Assembly: GCA_028282625.1 (NCBI GenBank)
Contig: JANQHP010000161.1
Coordinates: 1-12,484, forward strand
From: Rickettsiales bacterium
Lineage (GTDB): Bacteria; Pseudomonadota; Alphaproteobacteria; Rickettsiales; UBA8987
DNA length: 12,484 nucleotides
Direction: 5' to 3'
Shown: piece after piece, positions 1 through 7,057 of the stretch
How positions within the stretch are numbered: the stretch's first letter is position 1
Layout: each line of letters opens with the position of its first letter
Notes under the pieces: generated by a model
Seen by the model: the letters and a program-made list of their open reading frames with translations, nothing else
Database searches by the model: none
Told to the model about the DNA's origin: nothing
Translations under genes and position numbers: made by a program

Positions 1-3000
1 CTCGCTTGCCATAAGGGCCATGCTCTTCCTGATGCAAATAACGCAATGTCTTGGTTTTCCACCTGTTAGTACCACCGCATGAATCCTGATATTTACCCCA
101 ATTCCACTCACTCACCTTCACCCAGGTTGGCTCTTTGATCAGCACTTTTTCTAGTGAATCCGCGGTAATAACATCCCCCTGCGCATTCACAAAATTCCCA
201 TCCAAATCTGTCTTATAGACCGTGTTGGTTTCTTCCACATAAGCAACATGTCGTCGCTGCCTTGCGTCCGTACCATCCTCATTGTTAATGCTCTCATCTA
301 AAATCAAAAAGTCACCAGGCCGCGCTTCACTTAAGCCCTTATAGGTCAGATGCAGCGGTGTATCTTCACGCTGTTGCATCTCCAACCAGTCTGGCACTTT
401 GTTGTTGTTGATTTTATCCCATAAATGTGCACCGGGAAGCGCATCAGAGGCATAATCCGGGCTAGGGAAACCACGGCCCATCAATGGCCATAAAATATAG
501 TTCGTTTCCACTCTCCAGGAAGCATTGTCACTCCCCTCATCTTCCAGCACAGGGTAAGCCACCGGTATCATCACCCCGCCACGCTTAAGCACATAAGCCT
601 CCGACATGCCTTCGGCAAACGTCACCTTCGCATCGGGCAGGCAATTCAACCCAAACCACTTAATGCTGCGCGCCTGTGCCAGCTCCAGCTCATGTTTACC
701 GCCAATATCACAACCACGGATCCCAACCACCGCCTCCTGCGCGCGGCTACCAATACGCCAGTCCTGATTGTCTACCGTTGGCCAGGAGGAAACATCCCGC
801 TCGCGGAACACTTCACTCATCGCCTTCACACCTTGATTGTATTTCTCCTCATAAAAATCCTTCACACGCTGCTCGGTGTCCGTTCGCGCCGGTCCCACCC
901 CATAAAGCCTGCTGGTATCAATGCCGTATTTCTCCACTTCCTCTTCACTCATCACCTCCACCGGATAAGGAATGGTCGGCTCCATATAAGGTGCTTCCAC
1001 ATCACGTACCGCCGATTGGAATACCAGATCCGGATGTTTATGACCAAAGCCACCGGACTCATATTTCACCGGCAACTTCGCCAAAATATTGGGCTCCTCA
1101 CCCGACCAGCGGATATTTTCCGGATCAATGCTCATACGCAGGGAACCCGAATGCTGTGCCTCGGTTACCGCACACACATTATCCACCGTGCCGCCGCTTG
1201 GGTCATCGCTAATATTGACCTTCAACGTTTCGTAACGCACCGCCGTGGAAGGCGCAATCCCGTTGGAAATGTCACGCGTCAGCACCGGGCAGGCTTTGGC
1301 TCTCGCCTGATAGTAACATTGCAACCAACGCTTATACGGTCCGTAATCCTTACACACCGAAATCGTAGGAAGTCCTTCCGTCGCCGACCCCATAAACACA
1401 CCATTCATGAGCACGTGCTGTTCGCAGGTGCAGAAATTTTCATTGCAACGCGTGGTACGCATGTCATCGGGCGGGCACTCACACCAGAAACCATAAGGCT
1501 CTTCGGGCTCTTCCCAATCCACCGTGGACTCATTCGGGTCAACACTGCCACCACTTTCTCGTGCCGCTGCTCTTTCCGAGCGCTTCTTCATCTCTTTAAA
1601 CGCCTTGCCTGCCTCCTTGTTCATAATGCCCCACAGCACCATCGCACCGCCCGTGCACGCATCGCCATTCACCAAAATAGGTGCCGCCATCGCAGGATTA
1701 TAAAATGGATTAGGCACCGTTCCAAAAGCAGGAATCTGCACCAACACAAAGGAGGCCCACATCAAATCCAGGCACACATCATTAATCTTACCGGCCATGT
1801 CGGTCGGCAAGAAGTCTAAAAACTCCGCTTTCTTGTTGTTTTTACAATCAATGGCCGCCTTAATATATTTATAGGCCATATAGCCGTGCATCGCTGCCAT
1901 TAGCTGCCCCATCGTATTCGCACTAATGCCACCACCCTGCTGCTGGCCACCCTGTGGAGGGGCCTGTCCACCGGTCGTGCCGGCTTCAGGATTGTCGCTT
2001 TCGCTTTCCAGCGCCTCTTTGGCCGCATCAATATGCCCGAGCGCCTCGGCTGCATTCACACCAATGCACACCCAACGCATCACCTCCAACATGGTGGCAT
2101 AAGCCGCAGGCCCCATAAAGGCGGATAGATGAATCTCATCGCCTAAAATAAAATCAGGGTTACAGGCGCTTGGAATATTTTCCTCCGCCAGCGTCCGCAC
2201 CGGACCGGTACATTGAATAAAGGATTTTAAAAACTCATAATCAAAGCGCGGCAATCGCCAGGAAGAAATCACCGGCTCATTGTATTTCCGCTTATAAAAC
2301 CCTTGCCAATTCGCACAAGGCGAACTCGCATCCGGGTTCCCCGACCCCAACAACCAGTTGGAAAGGTAGCGATATTTCATATCCGACGATTTCTGCCAAC
2401 CCGTGCGCATGCTAAAGGCGCTACAGCCGGTACGAATCCTTTCCACCATATGGAATTTCAGCTTCAGCTTTTTTTGCGGCGCATTATCGTTAATCTGCCA
2501 GTGCGAAATGAGTGGCGTCTTAAGATACAACTCGTCGTTCATACCACTGTAATAAGGGCTATAAGGCACCTCAAACTCACACCAGAACGATCCCTTATAT
2601 TGCGACTCCAACGTAGGAAGATTCGGTGCATAGGCATAAACTTTACCGCCGCTCTCCAGCAGCCTGAAGCCACCAAATTGCTTGAGTCCATATTCCCAAC
2701 GCATCTGGCTTACCGCATCATGGCTGATATCGGCCATCGTGGGGAAATCCATGCTCTGATCCCACGCATCGTTGATAAAATAATGGTGGCAATCCCGTGC
2801 CGGCAGGGAATAATCAAGCCAATCTTGTTGATAATCCACCGTCCATGGCATCAAAATCGCCAGCGGATTATTGACCGGCATACCCATAAATTTGATGTTG
2901 GAATAATCCCCACCTGCCGCTGCGTCCATGGAAGGAATCACACCCGGCCCACCCGTGAGCAGCGGCCAGGCCGGTTGCACCATATCAAAGGGTGGCGGGA

Positions 3001-5206
3001 AAATATTCTGCCAACCACCAAGCCCCATAAAAGCCATCATCCCTTGAAAGAGGGTTTTTAGCGTAAGCGTCGCAGGATTGGCTGGGTTGGGAGAAACACC
3101 GTAAGAAGGCGGCAGCGGCGGAATCTGCACATACATATAAGGCAGCGGCGGCAAAATCTTCACCAACGACTTATTCACCGGCAATATCTGATGCGATTCA
3201 TACCGGTCCGCTGTCAACCACCCCACACCCTGCATGAGCTGATCCAACATGCCATCCACGAAACTCGAGCCCGTACGCGTAATCGTGTTGAGTCGCTCCG
3301 CACCCACATTCGTATCACATAATTGAAAGACTTCTGGCCAATGATCCGGACCATCCACACTCGGGCAGCCCCTCTTGGAAAAGTCTAGCCCCTCCTCATT
3401 AAAAAACTTCTCGCCTGTGCCCGGCAAAACCGGTTTCTTACAAATATCGTAATCTGTGTTTAAAGGAACGGCACCCGCCGAAAGAAAATTCTCGTAGTCA
3501 TAATATTCGTTGCGCATCCCACGCTCACGACGATTGGCCCCGATATGCAGCGGAAACTCCATATCGTCGGAAGCCTTATACATCGCCACCCACTGGCAAT
3601 GCCCGAGCCCATACCCTGTAGGCGCATGCTCCAGCACAATCTCACCACAATCCCCACGATGTGCCCACTCTTCCAAATAGACCTTTAAACACTCCGATTT
3701 CTTGAGCTTCGTACCCAGATTCCGTCGATCCAACACCTCCTCAGCAGAAGGCGCAGGAGTCTTTTGATAAATATTAAACGGATCAAACGCCCATGGGTCA
3801 AACGGAGGCGTGACCACCACATCCATCACATCATCAGAATCCGTATAAAGCCCATAAGGCCCACCCCCTTTGCGGATACTCAAATTCCCTTCATTCTGGT
3901 TGTATGTGGTACGCGCACCATACTCACCGTACGTCACATAATCATGCGCCCGACCTGGCAAGAGTGGCACTTCCACACCATTGGCATAACGCGCCGTCAA
4001 CGCCAGCGGCATATAATGCTCACCCGGCACCGGTGCTGCCATCACCTGATCTTCATGCGCCACCTTTTCCCAGCAACTGCCCGTCCATTCCCACTGCACG
4101 CGTATATCCAAATAAGGGCTCGTGCTTAAGCCACCGGTATAGTCTCGGCAAAAATTATCAAAATCATCCAGGTAATCGTCCTGAAAACACTGAATCACTT
4201 CCGCGCGCCCACCTGTGTCAAAATCACGGTCCGTATCCAGCGCAATATCACCTCCTACGCACGACGCATCCAAATTCAGCACGTCATCGCGCGGCACATA
4301 AAGCCCCGGATAGGTGGTGCGCTCATCCACCCAGCGTGCAAATTTATAGCGCTGTTCGGTTTCGTCCCAATAGCGCGTGCTCCAATGCCCCGGGATGACC
4401 TTTGGCTCACCCTCACGCTCCCCTACCTTCTTTGCAAAACGCTCTTCCGGATTGTAGCAACCTGTGCGGCTTGGCCAAATATCCGCGCTGTCGTAGCCAA
4501 ACACCCCAGGCCCACAATCTCCCCTCCAGCCTGCATTTTCATCCAAAGGAGGCAAATCATCGTCCACATCGGGGTCGTCCTCAAAACAGCGATTGGGGTC
4601 ATCTTCATCCAATGTCGCATTATACGCCGCATAATCCTGCGTACGAATCAGCAGGCACCCATTCCAGTAGTCGCTCCATTTCGCACATGGTGGGCAGCGT
4701 GGAATTTCTGTCTCCGCACCCGAACAATCCCCGTCCACATCGGGATTACACAAATTCACGTCAAAGGAATTGTCAAACAGCGGCTCTACACAAAAACCTT
4801 CGGTTTGTGGATCAGGCACCTCACAACTACTGGTGAAAAAATCATGGTCGGCCTTGCTTGGCTCAGGATTGGGAGGGTCGTTCTTGGTATTATCCCGAAA
4901 ATAGCAATCACCAAAATTATCCTCAAGCTCTGCTGGCGCGCCTTGATACCCCCCTCGGCTACCATGCCGTCCCGTCTTCACATGATGTTCACGTACACAA
5001 TAGGTCTGCGTACATTTATCGGGTCCTTCATGCGCATGCGTATCCCCAATAGGACCCGCACCTTCGGTCATGTTAATCTTCGAACAATGGTGTGCTTGCG
5101 CTTCTTGCCCCGTTGCAAACAACATCAACGCCGCCAGAAAAAGTAACATCTTGCAGGAGAGCAGATGCCCCACAAACGATATTACAAGACGACCCCCAGA
5201 AAACAT
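1..5206 (-). CDS. Giant exported Cys-rich protein with CHAP-like C-terminal domain, partial (C-terminus off the window)
   Basis: One frame stays open for 1735 codons and runs off the left edge; I could not assign a family to the whole. The start at 5206 is the first ATG after an in-frame TAA. An alternative ATG at 5149 (residue 20) gives a compact leader. Residues 20-38 are hydrophobic and end in AQA before HHC, a plausible signal-peptidase site, so export is likely. Residues 41-378 hold 18 Cys, including CPPC at 171-174, and acidic motifs NPDVDGD (154-160), DPDVDDD (211-217) and DTDRDFD (324-330) resembling Ca-binding loops. A proline-rich stretch (686-700), a Gly/Gln linker (1080-1093), a hydrophobic segment (about 1144-1162) and a Cys cluster (C1242, C1244, C1254, C1259, C1261) follow. 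About 1565-1715 resembles a CHAP domain: PGD 1630-1632, HVAYVEE from H1653, SEWNWG 1699-1704. It is divergent from virB8-virB9, so a role with that secretion system is inferred. There is no clear Shine-Dalgarno at either start. The reading frame is certain; the function is not. Confidence 0.85.
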   Translation of the reverse strand, partial: MFSGGRLVISFVGHLLSCKMLLFLAALMLFATGQEAQAHHCSKINMTEGAGPIGDTHAHEGPDKCTQTYCVREHHVKTGRHGSRGGYQGAPAELEDNFGDCYFRDNTKNDPPNPEPSKADHDFFTSSCEVPDPQTEGFCVEPLFDNSFDVNLCNPDVDGDCSGAETEIPRCPPCAKWSDYWNGCLLIRTQDYAAYNATLDEDDPNRCFEDDPDVDDDLPPLDENAGWRGDCGPGVFGYDSADIWPSRTGCYNPEERFAKKVGEREGEPKVIPGHWSTRYWDETEQRYKFARWVDERTTYPGLYVPRDDVLNLDASCVGGDIALDTDRDFDTGGRAEVIQCFQDDYLDDFDNFCRDYTGGLSTSPYLDIRVQWEWTGSCWEKVAHEDQVMAAPVPGEHYMPLALTARYANGVEVPLLPGRAHDYVTYGEYGARTTYNQNEGNLSIRKGGGPYGLYTDSDDVMDVVVTPPFDPWAFDPFNIYQKTPAPSAEEVLDRRNLGTKLKKSECLKVYLEEWAHRGDCGEIVLEHAPTGYGLGHCQWVAMYKASDDMEFPLHIGANRRERGMRNEYYDYENFLSAGAVPLNTDYDICKKPVLPGTGEKFFNEEGLDFSKRGCPSVDGPDHWPEVFQLCDTNVGAERLNTITRTGSSFVDGMLDQLMQGVGWLTADRYESHQILPVNKSLVKILPPLPYMYVQIPPLPPSYGVSPNPANPATLTLKTLFQGMMAFMGLGGWQNIFPPPFDMVQPAWPLLTGGPGVIPSMDAAAGGDYSNIKFMGMPVNNPLAILMPWTVDYQQDWLDYSLPARDCHHYFINDAWDQSMDFPTMADISHDAVSQMRWEYGLKQFGGFRLLESGGKVYAYAPNLPTLESQYKGSFWCEFEVPYSPYYSGMNDELYLKTPLISHWQINDNAPQKKLKLKFHMVERIRTGCSAFSMRTGWQKSSDMKYRYLSNWLLGSGNPDASSPCANWQGFYKRKYNEPVISSWRLPRFDYEFLKSFIQCTGPVRTLAEENIPSACNPDFILGDEIHLSAFMGPAAYATMLEVMRWVCIGVNAAEALGHIDAAKEALESESDNPEAGTTGGQAPPQGGQQQGGGISANTMGQLMAAMHGYMAYKYIKAAIDCKNNKKAEFLDFLPTDMAGKINDVCLDLMWASFVLVQIPAFGTVPNPFYNPAMAAPILVNGDACTGGAMVLWGIMNKEAGKAFKEMKKRSERAAARESGGSVDPNESTVDWEEPEEPYGFWCECPPDDMRTTRCNENFCTCEQHVLMNGVFMGSATEGLPTISVCKDYGPYKRWLQCYYQARAKACPVLTRDISNGIAPSTAVRYETLKVNISDDPSGGTVDNVCAVTEAQHSGSLRMSIDPENIRWSGEEPNILAKLPVKYESGGFGHKHPDLVFQSAVRDVEAPYMEPTIPYPVEVMSEEEVEKYGIDTSRLYGVGPARTDTEQRVKDFYEEKYNQGVKAMSEVFRERDVSSWPTVDNQDWRIGSRAQEAVVGIRGCDIGGKHELELAQARSIKWFGLNCLPDAKVTFAEGMSEAYVLKRGGVMIPVAYPVLEDEGSDNASWRVETNYILWPLMGRGFPSPDYASDALPGAHLWDKINNNKVPDWLEMQQREDTPLHLTYKGLSEARPGDFLILDESINNEDGTDARQRRHVAYVEETNTVYKTDLDGNFVNAQGDVITADSLEKVLIKEPTWVKVSEWNWGKYQDSCGGTNRWKTKTLRYLHQEEHGPYGKR

Positions 5207-5240
5207 GCCTTACGCTTTCCAGATATGTCTGACTACAGGG

Positions 5241-5270
5241 TTGTACATTCCACACCTATCCTTGTATGAT
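5241..5270 (+). promoter_or_regulatory. Candidate promoter of virB8-virB9
   Basis: TTGTAC (5241-5246), an 18-base spacer and TATGAT (5265-5270) give a good -10 (5/6) with a weak -35 (3/6). The leader to virB8 would be about 118 bases. A competing -10-like TATAAA lies at 5342-5347 without a clear -35. The 188-bp gap 5207-5394 holds nothing else I can name apart from the opposite-strand promoter candidate and a 10-bp palindrome, ATGAATTCAT, at 5269-5278. Confidence 0.3.
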
Positions 5271-5288
5271 GAATTCATTCCTACTTTT

Positions 5289-5317
5289 AGTGTAACATGC
5301 TCCAAAGTGAAATACAA
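5289..5317 (-). promoter_or_regulatory. Candidate promoter of the giant exported protein
   Basis: Read on the minus strand, TTGTAT (5317-5312), a 17-base spacer and TACACT (5294-5289) make a weak sigma-70-like promoter with 3/6 and 4/6 consensus matches. Transcription would start near 5282, leaving a leader of roughly 75 bases before the ATG at 5206. The surrounding DNA is AT-rich, so chance matches are likely. Confidence 0.3.
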
Positions 5318-5394
5318 TTTAGATTAAATAAAAGTAAAATTTATAAAAAATTTCTTAAGAGGCCAGGCCAGGGTAAACTTCACAGAAAGATTGT

Positions 5395-6168
5395 ATGGCA
5401 CAATATTTTTCCGACATCGCAAAAGACGTCAAAAGCGGCGAATATTTCCGCTTTGCACGCGGGTGGTACATCCATCGCTTTGTCTATCCCGGCATCGAAG
5501 CAAGCTACCTGATTGTGCTTATCCTTGCATCCCTTTTTCTTCTATGGGTCTGCTTTAAGGTGATGGTCGCCACCTATCCCTTAACCATACGTGTGCCACT
5601 GGTAGCAGAAATCACCCAGCCCGAAGAAGAATATGCGCGCCTCATGCCACTTCAAAACACGGGCGACAAACAAGCACACCCGCAATATCTTCCCAACATC
5701 GCCTTGCTGGAATATCTCTTAATTGAGTACGTGCAGGCGCAGGAAATCTATGACCATGAAGAAAACTTGCTCCGTATGGAAAAAAACATGAATGTCATTG
5801 AACAATTTTCCGTGCCATCGGTGTTTGCGGCTTTTCAGGAATCGTTACGCTATAGCAACCCCAAAAGCCCGATTCTTCGCTACCGTGAACACACCAAACG
5901 CGACATCACGGTACAAGCCGCCAATATCCAATTAAGCCCCAGCATACTGGAAGAGATTAAGCACCCGCCCAAAGGAGCACTCTTACAAGGCACTGCCTAT
6001 GTCCCCTTTGTGGCTACCCAAACATCTCAAGACACACAAATAGCAAGCCACTGGACTGCAAAAATAGATTTTTTATTTACACCGATTGCGTATAATTATG
6101 ATCAAAAAGCTTTTGAACCTTTGTCTTTCAGAGTAAAAGCATACCAAGCATCTGAAGTTAAAAACTAG
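5395..6168 (+). CDS. virB8: VirB8-like type IV secretion inner-membrane protein
   Basis: VirB8 is a bitopic inner-membrane protein that joins the core complex of type IV secretion machines and contacts VirB9 and VirB10 in the periplasm. This 257-residue product has a cytoplasmic N-terminus of about 37 residues, one hydrophobic helix at 38-59, and a periplasmic domain. Family-like features are the YLLIEYVQAQEIYD helix (107-120), the SNPKSPILRY segment (154-163) and the C-terminal strand FEPLSFRVKAY (240-250). In typical VirB8 that last strand carries an NPxG motif; here it reads EPLS, so the Asn and Gly are replaced. The ATG at 5395 has only a weak purine run (AGAAAG) upstream. virB9 follows after 13 bases, so the two probably form an operon. 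The length is slightly above the usual ~220-240. Assignment rests on topology, local motifs and the adjacent virB9. Confidence 0.85.
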   Translation: MAQYFSDIAKDVKSGEYFRFARGWYIHRFVYPGIEASYLIVLILASLFLLWVCFKVMVATYPLTIRVPLVAEITQPEEEYARLMPLQNTGDKQAHPQYLPNIALLEYLLIEYVQAQEIYDHEENLLRMEKNMNVIEQFSVPSVFAAFQESLRYSNPKSPILRYREHTKRDITVQAANIQLSPSILEEIKHPPKGALLQGTAYVPFVATQTSQDTQIASHWTAKIDFLFTPIAYNYDQKAFEPLSFRVKAYQASEVKN

Positions 6169-6181
6169 GGAAGTATCTTTC

Positions 6182-6997
6182 ATGCGTCTTTTTTGTATCC
6201 TATGTTGTGTAACCTTGCTTGGAGGCCTTTATGTCGCCCCACCCATATATGCAAAAGTAGCGCAGGAAAGCACCCCCTCACGCGGCGACCCACGCATTCG
6301 TCATTTCACCTACCATCCCAACGAAGTCTACTCCTATACGGGATATTATCGCTACGCCTCCTTTATCGAATTTTCGGCCGAAGAAACCATCCAAAGCATT
6401 GTGATGGGCGACCCAACCGCGTGGCAAATCGTCCATTCGGGCAACCGCCTTTTCTTAAAGCCCATTGACCAAGACCCCACCACCAACATGACGGTGCTGA
6501 CCAACGAGCGCACCTATTTCTTTGAACTCCACGCCGAACAGGCCGACGACATCAATACCGAAGGCCTCGCCTTTACCGTCCAGTTTATTTACCCAACCGG
6601 GCTCAGCAAAAGCAAAGACCTTTCCTTCCGGGAATTCAAGCGTCCACCTACCAAAAAAGACCTCCCCAACTATATGGAAGAACCAGGTCAGTACAATTTT
6701 CGCTACAGCATCAGCGGAGATACCATCATCGCGCCTTTGAAAATTTTTGACGATGGTGAATTTACCTACATGGAGTTTCGTGATGTGAATGCCGTTCTCC
6801 CGGCGATTTTCCTCGTCGATAAAAACCAGGACGAATCCTTGATCAATTACCGTATCGTCGACAATTTCGTCATCATTGAACGTGTCGCCAAGCAGTTTAC
6901 ACTCAGGCACGGCAAGGAAATTACCTGCATCTTCAATGAGGGCAATCCTTATCGGCGCGGCAGCCTAGCAAGCAAGAAAAAAGTCCTTGGCTTTTAA
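6182..6997 (+). CDS. virB9: VirB9-like (TrbG/CagX family) type IV secretion outer-membrane core protein
   Basis: VirB9 forms the outer-membrane core ring of type IV secretion systems with VirB7 and VirB10. The 271-residue product starts with a signal peptide of about 24 residues (cleavage likely after IYA). The N-terminal domain shows the family pattern: DPRIR (36-40), a Tyr-rich strand at about 44-58, FIEFSAEETI (61-70), MGDPTAW (75-81), LFLKP (90-94) and NMTVLTNERTYFFEL (102-116). The C-terminal domain has YNFRYSISG (171-179), APLKIFDDGEFTYMEF (184-199), LPAIFLVD (206-213) and a Cys at 249 in ITCIFN. Both VirB9 domains are therefore present and the length is normal. Start ATG 6182 has GGGAAG about 10 bases upstream. 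No virB7-like lipoprotein gene lies between virB8 and virB9, and no virB10 follows; the next gene is metabolic. Confidence 0.93.
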   Translation: MRLFCILCCVTLLGGLYVAPPIYAKVAQESTPSRGDPRIRHFTYHPNEVYSYTGYYRYASFIEFSAEETIQSIVMGDPTAWQIVHSGNRLFLKPIDQDPTTNMTVLTNERTYFFELHAEQADDINTEGLAFTVQFIYPTGLSKSKDLSFREFKRPPTKKDLPNYMEEPGQYNFRYSISGDTIIAPLKIFDDGEFTYMEFRDVNAVLPAIFLVDKNQDESLINYRIVDNFVIIERVAKQFTLRHGKEITCIFNEGNPYRRGSLASKKKVLGF

Positions 6998-7015
6998 GGC
7001 ATTTTTTCGTATAGT
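6987..7015 (+). promoter_or_regulatory. Sigma-70-like promoter for ilvB-ilvH
   Basis: TTGGCT (6987-6992), exactly 17 bases, then TATAGT (7010-7015) match the -35 in 4/6 and the -10 in 5/6 positions. The -35 lies in the last codons of virB9. Transcription would begin near 7022, giving a leader of about 36 bases before the ilvB ATG. Confidence 0.55.
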
Positions 7016-7048
7016 TTCTGCCCCCTTAAGGCAGATTATTCGTACAGT
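7006..7048 (+). repeat. Pair of near-identical 10-mers flanking a hairpin upstream of ilvB
   Basis: TTCGTATAGT (7006-7015) and TTCGTACAGT (7039-7048) differ at one base and start 33 bases apart, about three helical turns. The first contains the candidate -10. They sit on either side of the 7017-7035 hairpin. They could be an operator pair or a small duplication; nothing else in the sequence decides this. Confidence 0.4.
7017..7035 (+). promoter_or_regulatory. Hairpin in the virB9-ilvB gap
   Basis: TCTGCC (7017-7022) pairs perfectly with GGCAGA (7030-7035) around a 7-base loop. It lies at the predicted transcript start of ilvB. No T-run follows, so it is not a strong intrinsic terminator. A 4-bp stem (CCTT/AAGG) followed by T6 (7002-7007) at the virB9 stop codon could terminate weakly. 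Confidence 0.35.
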
Positions 7049-7057
7049 CACACACCC

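Noticed and set aside
3111..3151. Direct repeat GGCAGCGGCGG, two copies 30 bases apart
   Set aside because: It simply encodes the two PPLP stretches of the proline-rich segment (residues 686-700) of the giant protein, and is too short to be a separate element.
676..5146. Several plus-strand open frames rich in Arg, His and Pro
   Set aside because: They lie opposite the giant minus-strand frame, have the biased composition of antisense shadows, overlap one another and lack motifs or ribosome sites.
5269..5278. Palindrome ATGAATTCAT in the divergent promoter region
   Set aside because: A single perfect 10-bp palindrome is not rare enough in 188 bases to claim an operator; it is mentioned only within the promoter entry.
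5297..5512. Small plus-strand frame overlapping the virB8 start
   Set aside because: Out of frame with virB8, overlaps its N-terminal coding part, and shows no motif or ribosome site.
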